Positions 1 through 10,100 of a stretch of 36,320 nt of DNA are shown here, piece after piece; positions within the stretch are counted from its first letter, which is position 1, and each line of letters starts with the position of its first letter. This DNA comes from Acanthaster planci (lineage: Eukaryota; Echinodermata; Asteroidea; Valvatida; Acanthasteridae): NCBI RefSeq assembly GCF_001949145.1, contig NW_019091401.1, forward strand, positions 1,229,407 through 1,265,726, read 5' to 3'. A program made the translations under genes and the position numbers. The notes below the pieces were generated by a model, which saw only the letters and a program-made list of their open reading frames with translations, was not told the DNA's origin and did not search any database.

Positions 1-1140
1 GGAAATCTGGCGCCGAGTTCAAAGCCAAAATTCTGAGCCAGATTTTGGGCTGTTTTTGCAAGGGCGCAAACTCGCCCTGGACACGCTTCTCCTGGACATG
101 TATTGCCTGACCCTGTCACAAGTAAATGAGACAGATGCTCGTCCGGCATTTGTATGTCCCCCTCCCCCTATTCTCTCCCCTTCCCCCGTCTCTCTCTGGG
201 CTTCTCTGCTGGGTCAAATTGATGAGGTTTGACGACAATCGAATATTGACAAGTAGCCCTTCAGCATGCTACTTACCGATGTGATGTGGTCTCCTTTCAA
301 TAAATTGCATTTTGTCCGGCAGAGATTATGAAAATCGCTGAGAAAGACACTAGGTGTCGCCGACGGCTATTCTGTGACATACAGAAGATTCTGTAATTTG
401 GCGTAGGGCCTATGACAATGAGAAAATTATTCGGAGCTTAAAAAGTATAAACGATATGGAGCTCAGCGGGGAAGCATAAAGGCCCCTTTACATATTGTTA
501 TGCATGTATTTGGGGTGCATTGCGTGCACGATGAATTCATACCTTTCACTTTCACAAAAATCTACTGCATTAACATAGTACATGTATGCGTTTACGTTTG
601 GCTGTCAAAATGGCCACGGGAGCGATTTTGACGGATACACAACGCTTGGCGCAAGTGTTGACGCGCATAATTAGGGAAAGGCGCCTTAAGATGGAACAAA
701 GTGTCGTCGTTTTGAAGTGTGTAGCTTTTCGGCTGCAAAAAAAAATTGCCGACACCACAATTAAAGTGAGAAACTTGAGAGGAACTATGCCACAGATATT
801 CCGAATCAAGGCAATATTGGACGAGCAAATTTTGTCTTCCGGTACTGGTCACAAAAAAGCAAACTTCACGCAAACGAGGGATTTACACGATGCTGTGGCT
901 TAGTCGCTAAATTAAAAAAAAATCATTATACACGTATTAGTGTTCAGGGCGTGGGGCAAGAAACACAGTAGAGGTGCATTGAAAATGGATCAAAGTCAAA
1001 GCACAAGTTAAAACATAAACTATTTAAACGCTGAAAAAATTTCAGATTTAACCGCGATTTCAATACACAGCTGAAGTATAGGCCTATCTCTGGATAAGCT
1101 GAGGTAATGTGAGGCAGTAGTTGCTTTGCAGATACACACA
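1..1140. other. Intergenic spacer, no gene seen
   Basis: There is no recognisable coding sequence on either strand. A pyrimidine-rich tract (about 155-205, runs of C and CT) is the only marked compositional feature. The short open frames here look random: none has a recognisable motif or a convincing splice context. Confidence 0.6.
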
Positions 1141-1163
1141 TCCATCACATGTCAATTAATCGA

Positions 1164-1191
1164 ATTGGTCGAATATGCTAATTCGACCAAT
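1164..1191. repeat. Short perfect inverted repeat with GGTCGAAT core
   Basis: Arms ATTGGTCGAAT and ATTCGACCAAT (11 of 11) surround a 6-base loop. A third partial copy of the right arm follows at 1192-1201. It could be the end of a degraded element or a small hairpin. No function can be assigned. Confidence 0.5.
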
Positions 1192-1592
1192 AATTCGACC
1201 AGTGGATAAAGACTTTGTGCAGATTTCTCGTGCTCTTGTTCACATCTTAAGTACTTCCAAAGGATGGTGTTTCACAGTTATTCCGATTTGTTTTCATGCA
1301 GTTCTGTATTTACGCACCCTTGGATGAAAATTGGTACGGTATGTTTGGGAGAGTTGGCCCATGACATCGCTGACTGTAGGTGCAACCTATTAATACTTAT
1401 ATATATACGTAGGAAATGTTTTCAAATATATGAGATAGAACGCTCATTATGTAGAGATGTGGTAGATCATATCTTGGGCAACATTAATGATGGCAACGGA
1501 AAATCACGTGACCTCGACTCTTAGTGCAACCGTAAGTCAGCGTATGATTTCACAACAGCGCACTGATTCTAACTATGTTGACGTTCATTTTA

Positions 1593-2195
1593 GGAACTGT
1601 CCATAAAGAAGCCTATGTACGCACAAAGGGGGAGGGGCTGGTGTCACTGCGTACACCATGCACACGGGGGGGGGTTAAGCCAGTATGCAAACCGAAAATT
1701 TGCCTGCAATGAATTTTCATCATATCAATGCACTCTCTCATACAAATAAATACCAGAATCAGCTTTTATGCGTCGAAAAACCATTCCAACACAGTATCCT
1801 CCACTGTCCCCCCACCATTGATCCTCCTGTTCCAGCGCCAATTATTAGTAAACCGCAACATTACTCATGCCAGAAAGACCGGCAGCGTCTTCAAGAAACG
1901 TACAGGTCCTTTCCACGTGTGTAAGAGACAAAACGGCACCAGAATTTTTTTTAATTCAACATCTTTTTAAGCTGCCAAGTAAATATTTTCCAGGGCCGTT
2001 AATTAAGAAATATCAATATAAAAACCTGTTATTACTTTGTCATGTATTTAAGAATTTGGAAGCGACGTGCGAATAAGAGTACTACCCTGGGAAGTCAAAA
2101 GGGGGGATGGGTGGAGCCACTGTGTACGCCATGCATACAATAGGAGGGGGTCTGAAAAGTCGGCATTTCGGGCGCACGTACTTTATAGACGGCCC
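1593..2195. mobile_element. Possible degraded DNA element with inverted GTCYATAAAG ends
   Basis: The left end reads GGAACTGTCCATAAAG. The reverse complement of the right end reads GGGCCGTCTATAAAG. Both are followed by a GTACG-type sequence. Inside both ends lies a related G-rich stretch, direct in orientation, containing CACTGYGTACRCCATGCAYAC (about 1637-1658 and 2119-2140). The pattern suggests a non-autonomous TIR element or two nested relatives. No transposase is visible and no clear target duplication was found. Confidence 0.4.
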
Positions 2196-2209
2196 TTCAG
2201 CACGAGATC

Positions 2210-2765
2210 AAATGCACCTAGTGCCTCTGCAATCCTGCATCAATCGATCAATCTACATATATTTCGCTAAATGTGCAGGCGATTTCACGCTGAGTGTTTA
2301 ATAAGGTATTCCTGGAAAATGGAATTCGTTTGTGTGTTAATAGAAGTCACATTCTTAGATTGTGCCCCAATCACATTATGCAGCGAAGTAAAAGAACTTT
2401 AAGAAATATAGACCGACAATCAAGCACCCCAAAGATGAATAATTCCCCAACCTAGTGCAGAAACCAAGACAAGTTGCATTTTCCTAACACCCCAACAAGA
2501 TTATTTGGATCGATACTTTGGTCAGATTTTCATTACATTTTATTTGTCTATACTGTCATAAAGGTCGTAATTTGTGTACAGGCCGACGGTAACAAGGACA
2601 CTAGTCATAACCCTGTGCATTATTTCTACTCTAATTCTGCGCAGAACTTGGGAATTCAAATTACGACAGATGAAAAGGAGAACTCAGAACTGCCGTGGTC
2701 ACAATAGAAGAAAGATTTTCAGCGAAAAAAATTGCACATTTTGTTGCAACCGGCAACGAATACGC
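2210..2765. other. Intergenic spacer, no gene seen
   Basis: The segment is AT-rich and has no recognisable coding motif, RNA gene or repeat structure. Confidence 0.5.
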
Positions 2766-2818
2766 CAAACCGACTCGCCAATCACGTATTACAAATACGT
2801 GGTTGGGGATTCGGTTTG
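2766..2818. repeat. Near-perfect hairpin, 25-base arms
   Basis: The left arm (2766-2790) and right arm (2794-2818) pair across a 3-base loop with four mismatches. Both arms start CAAACCGA when read inward and both contain ACGTATT. The size suggests a mini-MITE or a cruciform-forming remnant rather than an RNA gene, but a small structured transcript cannot be excluded. Confidence 0.55.
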
Positions 2819-3499
2819 ACTCTTCAAGGAAAAATAACGAGCAATGATTTATTTAAAGTATGCAAAATGAAGTCAAATGCTTGTTATTGCGGAATTGAAA
2901 CCAGGTGAAACGTCTTTTTCCAAAATCTGCGCCTACTTAAATTTTATTTTACAAATTAATTAGCACATTTTTGGAAAGTGGTCATATTATTGGGGTTTCC
3001 CCTTGAACCCACGAGGCAGGTGAAATGTTCCGCCTCGTTAAATGGAACATTCCATCTTCATCGAATGATGTGATTCCTATCAATGCACCTCGTGAGGATT
3101 CATACCTATCTCCTGATAAATCCTTGCATCACTCACGAGTTCAGACACTGAGTTCTACTCTTTGCAGAGCAGTTACCCATTGTGTCGAAATAATTCAAAG
3201 ATATGAATACGAAGATAAGAATTTATTCCTTAGTGTATGGTGTCTGCGTACATGCTGAACGCGTGCAATAACCCGCTTGGAAAACTTAATACCATCTGTC
3301 TTTCTTTTACCACTTGGGGTACACTTCAACTCGGGGGGGATAAGGTTCTACGTTCACTTGCAATGTTCGTGCAAGCATTTTTAGTGTGTAGAAATATCTT
3401 CAAGTTGGTACATGTAACTGTAAAGGTATAAGCTCGTGTTTTTTGTTGTTGTTTTTTGCTGGAATTTACTACGATTTGACAATTAGGAATCCCCCGATC
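2819..3499. other. Intergenic spacer, no gene seen
   Basis: No coding region was recognised. A small inverted repeat (ACGAGGC...GCCTCGT, about 3011-3038) is present. Nothing else could be supported. Confidence 0.5.
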
Positions 3500-3728
3500 C
3501 AGTGGCGTAGCTAGGATTTTACTGGTGGGGGCACAAACGGGCACCAGCATCTAAGCTTATGGGGGGCACTAGCTTTCAGTGGTGTGTTTTTTGGGGGGAG
3601 GGGGTAAGTTTTGTTAGCCTAATTAGTATCCATTCATCCGTTTTTTTTGGGGGGGGGGGCAACCTGGGGAGCAACGGGAATTTGTGGGGGGGCACGTTCC
3701 CCTAAGCACCCCCCTGGCTATGCCACTG
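3500..3728. mobile_element. MITE-like TIR element, CAGTGGCGTAGCTAGG family
   Basis: The left end is CAGTGGCGTAGCTAGG. The reverse complement of the right end is CAGTGGCATAGCCAGG, so 14 of 16 bases agree. The interior is G-rich with long G runs and has no coding capacity. Ends of this kind are widespread in animal genomes as non-autonomous DNA transposons; that statement is from general recollection. No convincing target-site duplication was seen. Confidence 0.65.
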
Positions 3729-4080
3729 CCACTCCTTTAAAAGTTGAGAGGACCTCTTTCCACCTTTACAGTTGACGTTCAAAAATCGTAACAACTGCGC
3801 TGCACACCAATTTGCTGTAGCTGCCCAAAAGATACCGGTAGCAATCGGATAGAGGAAAGTCTCACCACAAATCGACTTATTGCACGTGAGTACCAAGTTC
3901 ATGGGGTATTACGCGTAAATTCATGCTGAGGAAAAAAGTAGCAGTGACGCCTTAAATGTTATTTAGAATGCCACTACACGACCCGAATAAACAGGCTATG
4001 GGATGAAAGGCACTAAATCGTTCTAGAAAATGAGACAAGCCAATGACAACTATCAAAATTAATGTGGGGTCTTATCGTGG
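3729..4080. other. Intergenic spacer, no gene seen
   Basis: No feature could be supported between the TIR element and the LINE fragment. Confidence 0.5.
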
Positions 4081-4980
4081 TTGAGTGATGGGGTTTCTCC
4101 ATCATTAAATCGTTCATCAATGCAGGCATCAATACGGGCATGTAAGCGCCACCATGGTACGGAAACGGCTCTTGCCCGACTTCAAAATGATATTTGGAAA
4201 AATATGGATAAGGGCAAAGTCTCCATTCTGGTGTTTCTTGATTTAAGTGCTGCTTTTGATGCACTTGATCATGACATTTTGCTTCATCGATTAAGGACAC
4301 ATGTTGGAGTCTCACAAAATACCTTTGACTGGTTTTCTTCTTACCTTAGAGACCGTTTACAAAGAGTTCAGATTCCGTCTTTATCGCCTGATGGTCGGAG
4401 TAGATCGGATGTCGGAACCATGAGTGACGCCTATACACTTAAGTATGGTGTTCCCCAGGGCTCTGTACTGGGACCACTTTTATTCAATGTGTATATGTTG
4501 CCATTAGGGGATGTTATTCGGCATAATGGACTGAGTTGTCATTTTTATGCAGATGACACTCAGTTGTATTTGTCAGCACAGCCAACTGCCAGTAACATAC
4601 AGCAACAAGTGTCAGTTTTGGAAAAATGCTGTGACGACATCAGATGTTGGATGGCGATTAATTTTTTGAAGCTAAATGATGATAAGACAGATCTGCTTAT
4701 CCTTGGATCGCATATGTCGTTAAGCAAGGATGTTTTCTGTGGCTATTCCCCGTCTCTGGAGCCAGCTTGAAGTTCATCTTAGAGAGTCTAGGAATGTGGA
4801 GAGTTTTAAAACCGGGCTGGAGACGCACCTTTATAAACAAGCATTTTAAGTTTCTTAGTATTGATTTTAATTATGGTACATGTAGGTTGTATTAATTTAT
4901 TTATATTTTGATATACAGCGCCTAGGAGCAGCTTGATGGATTGGGCGCTTTATAAATGTCAATTATTATTGTTATTATTA
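4081..4980 (+). mobile_element. L2/CR1-like LINE: 5'-truncated, internally deleted
   Basis: The 4081-4770 frame encodes reverse-transcriptase motifs in order: the HHGTETAL segment, LDLSAAFDALDHDILLHRL, GVPQGSVLGPLLF, and the catalytic YADD (4546-4557) in FYADDTQLYLS. This order and wording match L2/CR1-group non-LTR retrotransposons. After LLILGSH the sequence jumps, with a frame change, to the usual C-terminal end of such proteins (LW...SFKTGLETHLYKQAF, stop at 4846-4848), so several hundred bases of the RT C-terminal region are missing. The 3' end has a GGGCGCTTTATAAATG box and an ATT-rich microsatellite tail, typical of this group. Endonuclease and ORF1 are absent. It is a dead copy. Confidence 0.85.
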
Positions 4981-4988
4981 TCATGATA

Positions 4989-5123
4989 AGTGCGCCTCCA
5001 AGAGTTTACAACGCGTTGGCCAATCACAACGGGCGAAATCTGTCGACTCAAAGCACGTTTGGGAAGGGTAGACACAACGCGCGTTATGTTGGGCAACGCG
5101 TTGCAAACTCTTGGAGGCGCACT
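4989..5123. mobile_element. 135-bp MITE-like element with 30-bp TIRs
   Basis: Bases 4989-5018 and 5094-5123 are inverted repeats with 29 of 30 identical, beginning AGTGCGCCTCCAAGAG. The interior of about 75 bases does not encode anything. It lies within ten bases of the ATT-rich tail of the preceding LINE. High arm identity suggests recent activity or gene conversion. No clear target duplication was identified, so the transposon family is not named. Confidence 0.7.
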
Positions 5124-6109
5124 ATTTTAAATTGCCCGTATTGCCTCTGCAGCCCCTTTCTAGTCGTGTTGATGTAGTACTTCTATTCAAATTTTAAGAC
5201 CCTCAATCAGTTGGCCTTCTATTACGTTTTGTTGAAGGTGTTGTAAAATATACATATATTCGGCCAAGGTTTAGTTTTAAACGTTTACTTGTCACACTGG
5301 ACTGATACCGGTAACTCTGCTTTGGTGTTGTTACATATTTGATAGCAAATGCAAATTTCATTTTCTCAACTTCAGTTACCCTTTATCCTTCTACATTGCA
5401 ATGATTGTCATCTAAATGATACTCATTAAGGAGAAAGCACTACATGCAGGAATGTACTGAAAGGTTCTGTTCCATCTTAGGTAAAAATTTTGTCGCAGCC
5501 ATTGTTTGGAGTCATGTACACAAAGAATAATTTCTCTCAGTTGTTTTCTAGAATGGGATTTATGATTTCGAGAAAATCTGACAAAAAGGTTAAGTAGTTC
5601 TGGAAATACTTGAATGGGGGAAAATAAATATCACGTCAACAGTTTGACATAATATCCTGCGCTTTTTGTTCCTTCTAATCATTATCCTCATTTAAGCTGT
5701 TTACGGTTACAAAAAAAATCAACAGATTTAGCACTGTCAAACACACCCTTTGAGAACTGGACGAATCCGCACGAAGTGTATTCAACGCACGCTGTTTGTC
5801 TTACATGTACGCCTGGCACGCGTTAATAGTCATGCGTGCACATTGCACTTTTAGCCCCTGCCAACAGATGGTCCCTCATCCACACAATTCACGAACTTAA
5901 AGCTAGGTCGTTTCGAAATGTTGAATGCATCATTTTCCTCCAGCAAAGACGCCAAGACGAAAAAACGTTTTCTAAACTGACACCAAATAGTTGTCGACCA
6001 AGAAAAATACCCGTTATCACAACTATTAAATCTCGACTTGACTAAAATTACCCTCCCCACCACCAATTACCCTGTCATATCTGAGCTCAACAAACCAACA
6101 TAAAAACAA
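5124..6109. other. Intergenic spacer, no gene seen
   Basis: The segment is AT-rich with no recognisable gene, repeat unit or RNA. It separates the transposon cluster from the probable 3' end of TSEN54. Confidence 0.5.
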
Positions 6110-6127
6110 AATGTTTCAAACATTAAA

Positions 6128-6133
6128 TTTATT
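6128..6133 (-). terminator. Candidate poly(A) signal AATAAA for TSEN54
   Basis: AATAAA reads on the minus strand here, about 890 bases beyond the TSEN54 stop codon. The sequence between holds no other gene on that strand and is AT-rich like a 3' UTR. Cleavage would fall near 6105-6115. Other positions are possible without transcript data. Confidence 0.4.
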
Positions 6134-7020
6134 TCAATGCATAACTAAAGAATAACTTACAAACAAAAATATATCGTATATGTACAATTCAATGACATTA
6201 CGAAAATCCGAATTTTGTGACATGTGGACATGGTGACTAATCCTTAAAAATATTCTAAACGTTTGCTTTGTAGCTTCGTAACAAATACCCAAACAGTGAG
6301 ACACTGGGAAACTGGAAGAACGATTTCCAAATCAATGTAATTAGAAATATCAAGATCATCAACTTGTTCATTTAGTATTACTATGATGCCTACAATTTTC
6401 AAGACAAATGGAAAGTGTTCACAAAGTACACTTTTTGGGGGGGGTTGAATAACGTGACATTTTCTGGGCATTAGATCAGAACTCTGTGGATATTGTTCCA
6501 GTGTTGAAAATAACAAGATCCTTTGACTCGTGATTAGATGCACAACTTGGTGACATGCAATTTGTAATCAACACACGTTAGACTGTACATATGTATATGC
6601 ATAACGGCACTGGAATAAATGTGACCCTAAAAACTGACCAAAAACCTCACAAAGCCATTGATATTTTGCTTCTTGCTGACTATCGATCCTTATTAGTCAA
6701 AATGCCAACATCATGTGACTGATTAATCACTTACATAAAAGAGACCCTAAAAATGTAGGAGACAAAAGACCAGTGCCTGCAAGGATATAAACTTCCTTAT
6801 CTGGGTGCCCAGAATGACTCCATCCAAGCAGCAACCAGACTACAACAAGCAGATAAAGTCAAAGTGACAAAGGAAGTCTGCCAAAAATGTGAAAAGCTTT
6901 AAGGTGCAGGTGCCAACTCGTGCCCGTGCTAAGGTGTGTATCTAGATAAAAATGGCTCATTCTCATTGACAGGATGCTGTGAATATCCACAGCCACACAT
7001 TGAGAAAGTTCTTAACTCTT
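6134..7020 (-). other. Probable 3' UTR of TSEN54
   Basis: This is the non-coding stretch between the TAG stop (7021-7023) and the candidate AATAAA. No splice sites or domains were recognised. Its extent is inferred only from the poly(A) signal. Confidence 0.35.
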
Positions 7021-7174
7021 CTAGCCCAGACTGATGTCAGTAGACAGCTCGATCCCTTTAAGAGTGTAAAAGGTGATGTCTCCATTGTCCACGACAGCCA
7101 CCAGGAGTGTGATAGCACTGGCTTGCTGCAGAAGGTTAGCCAGGGTCAACAAGTCAGGTACAGCATCTGTCACT
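7021..7174 (-). CDS. TSEN54: TSEN54 exon 10 (terminal coding exon)
   Basis: It encodes residues 659-709, including VPDLLTLANLL and VAVVDNGDITFY, the last strands of the C-terminal nuclease-fold domain, and ends with TAG. The acceptor is ctttgatag before AGTGAC (phase 2). It aligns with the end of vertebrate TSEN54 (LVDHGDISFY). Confidence 0.9.
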
Positions 7175-10100
7175 CTATCAAAGAAAGAGACATTACATGG
7201 AGATAGTTGTTTTCACAACACAGAAAAATGGAGAAATTTGCCCTTGGGACAAAGCATTCCTGCTTGTCTTGTATTTGCCTGTGTGAACTTCTGCTTCGAT
7301 AACTTAACCCTGCCAGCAACTTTTTTAGTGATATTGGCTCTGTGCCAACATGTTTAAAGCAATGCATGCTCTGTGATTTCTATGCCAAAAAAATAAAAAA
7401 TAATGAATTTGTACTGGTGGAACTCGAACCCCTGACTTTGTTTACTAGGGTGGATATCTCAACCACTTGATCCCTCAGCTTGCCGGGGTCAGTGGCTTCA
7501 AATCAACTACAGCAGTTGCTTCCATGGGGTTATTCCATGTCATTTCAACAAATTTAGACTTTATTTTATGAATGAAGTCCATTTCAAGAGCTTTAAAATG
7601 ATGCAAATTTTATCTCTGTAGGTGCTTTACATCTGGAGATACTGCTGTCCAACCAAAGCAGGTCAAGCTAATTAGTCACATGCTCGTTAACCCCTATCTC
7701 AAAAACCAACTTGCTGATTGGCACATAATTTCAGTTCTGGGGGTTTCTCAAAGAATCCAATCAGCACACCAATTTTCATTTCAATCTGTGACGGTCCGGT
7801 CCAAAAGCGCGCTGAATCGACATGGAATGACCCCACAGTCAATAAATGCTAGTGGAAGTTTCTTCCGAAGTGGATATGATGCGAAATTCTAACCCATACT
7901 AGTTTGATTATCAACTGCCATGAGTTATGGATCAGCATGAGTGGAGATGGATGAACTAAATGGCAAGTTGTTCAGCAGAAAAATCATCAAAGAAAACGAC
8001 TGTTTCAGAGTGTTGCTTTGGTGGTTTTGGAGGGCAATAGACCATATTCGCGGCATGCCCAATTTCACCCGTATTCCTGAACGTACAGTATAAATTTGAA
8101 ACCCTGAATGGGATGGTACCAGATGCTTTGGGGGGTCAGAATGAAATCATAGAATACAGTCTGGTGCTTTGAATGTAACATTTTCAAATAAATACACTAC
8201 ATTGGGGAATATGACTGAAATTGGGTCCCCACGAATAGGACCTATTCTAAAACCTAAGGACACACAAGATATTCTTGCTTATTACTGTTCTCATGTCATT
8301 TTGCCTCCCGGAAAGATTTTATCAGGATCAGAATGTCATGTTTCAGAACATGTACATAATACTGTCATTCCAGCTAGTACACACTTTTTGGTGGCCACTG
8401 TTTGCTTTTTTTCTAGTTGTTTTCCAAAATCTAAAACTCCCAAGCACCAGCCACATGATAAAACAAAGGAAATTTGACATCTGAACCACAATATCTGATC
8501 AACACAAGCTGGTGAAGGCTATGTGCCCCTAGCAATAAGGTGGTTCTTTAACCTTTTCATTTGCATGTTTACTTAGCCATTCAGTGCAGAGTGAATGATT
8601 CTAAGAGTCCTTTGTATACCTTGCAACAACAACGTGGAATTTGGGTCGACCAGGCTGTGTTTTCTTGTAGGTTGGACTCGGGAGAAAAACGTCAAACGCG
8701 AGTTTAATGGTAGCCCCGTGCGCCGGAGACAATCTAGGGAATGGAATATTAAGAAGACCTCAGTGGTTAATTTCTGAAACAACTTCTCTTTGAGAAGACA
8801 ATTGGTTCAGAAATAAGAATGAAATATAATCAAAGTATGCCTTGGTTATCAGAGAGACACAGATACAATGCATCCAATGGAAGAAGAGTGCTTGGTCCTT
8901 TTGTGAGGCCATGCAAGGGCTTCTGTAGTACCACACACCACATGCAGACACTTGACTCCAAATGTACTGAGGGTATGCACCACACATGGCTGATTTTCAT
9001 CAGAATGTGCACTAAACCTGTACTCTCATAGCATAGGTGCTGGGCACATGGTGGCAGTTGTATTCAAGTTTGTTTCACACTGTATGTCTGTTTGTCATGG
9101 CAATGGGGTATTTGGGAATATGGTCCACGGCCATAGTTCCGTTTGCATAAGATTTTTTGGTGCACCTTTGACAACACACAGCTGTCACCAGGAGAATCTC
9201 ATGACTGCGATATGGGCATTTGCAAAGCAACAATGCCAGGATAGCGGTGGAATTGCACTGTGTAAATTAAAACTGGAAATGCAGCTGCCGCATTGTAATG
9301 ACCCGTGTTGTTGTTTTTTTTGAGCCAAACTGTCCTGCATCTATCAAAATCTAACACCTGATTTTGATTGATTTTAATGGATGAGACTGCAGACAAGCCA
9401 GCTTCTAGTACTCCATTTGATGATTAGAGAGTCAATGTTGTACGAAGAACAGACCAGTGGCTTACTGCAAGAGGCAGTGAGCACTTAACCACTTCCTGCC
9501 GGGGACTCCAGGATCGGAGACGTATGGTTCATATGGGTGGCCGGGGTCTCTGAACTCGGACAAAGGAAACAGGGCCCTGTAACAAAGACCGTGCTCCCAA
9601 CAAAAGACCAGGCTGCTGGGCATTACCGGCATTTTTCACTCTCAAAAGTGGGTATAATCCAGCCTTGTTTTGAAACCGTATACCAGGGTTTGGGGCATTG
9701 AGAGCGAGCAGATTACCACTGGGGACAAAAGCTCTCCACCACCGCAGCGATGAGCCACACAGCACCGCTGCACGCTTCTCTGGCCCCTACTGAAAAGAGG
9801 TCAGCAGTGCACTAAGCCAGGTTCGCGAACAAAAGACAGTTATACAACACCGCACAATCTGGGCTCTGTTTACAAGGCTGCTGGCCTGGCTGAAATACTC
9901 AGGCGTCAATGAAAGTCACCTGTCAACTTAGAGTAGTGCCTAAAGATTACTTGGTGCGGCTATAAATGACCGTTAAATGAAATGATGAATTTTTGAAGGG
10001 TTTTGAAAACGGAAAAAATGATAGTCATGCCAGCCCAGCATCATCAACATTGAAAAATGCCCCGGCACGAAACGATTAAGGGTCCAATGGGTAAAGGGGG

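Noticed and set aside
586-903. 105-codon plus-strand frame
   Set aside because: No recognisable motif, no splice signals or neighbours supporting it, and overlapping minus frames of similar length occur in the same AT-rich spacer.
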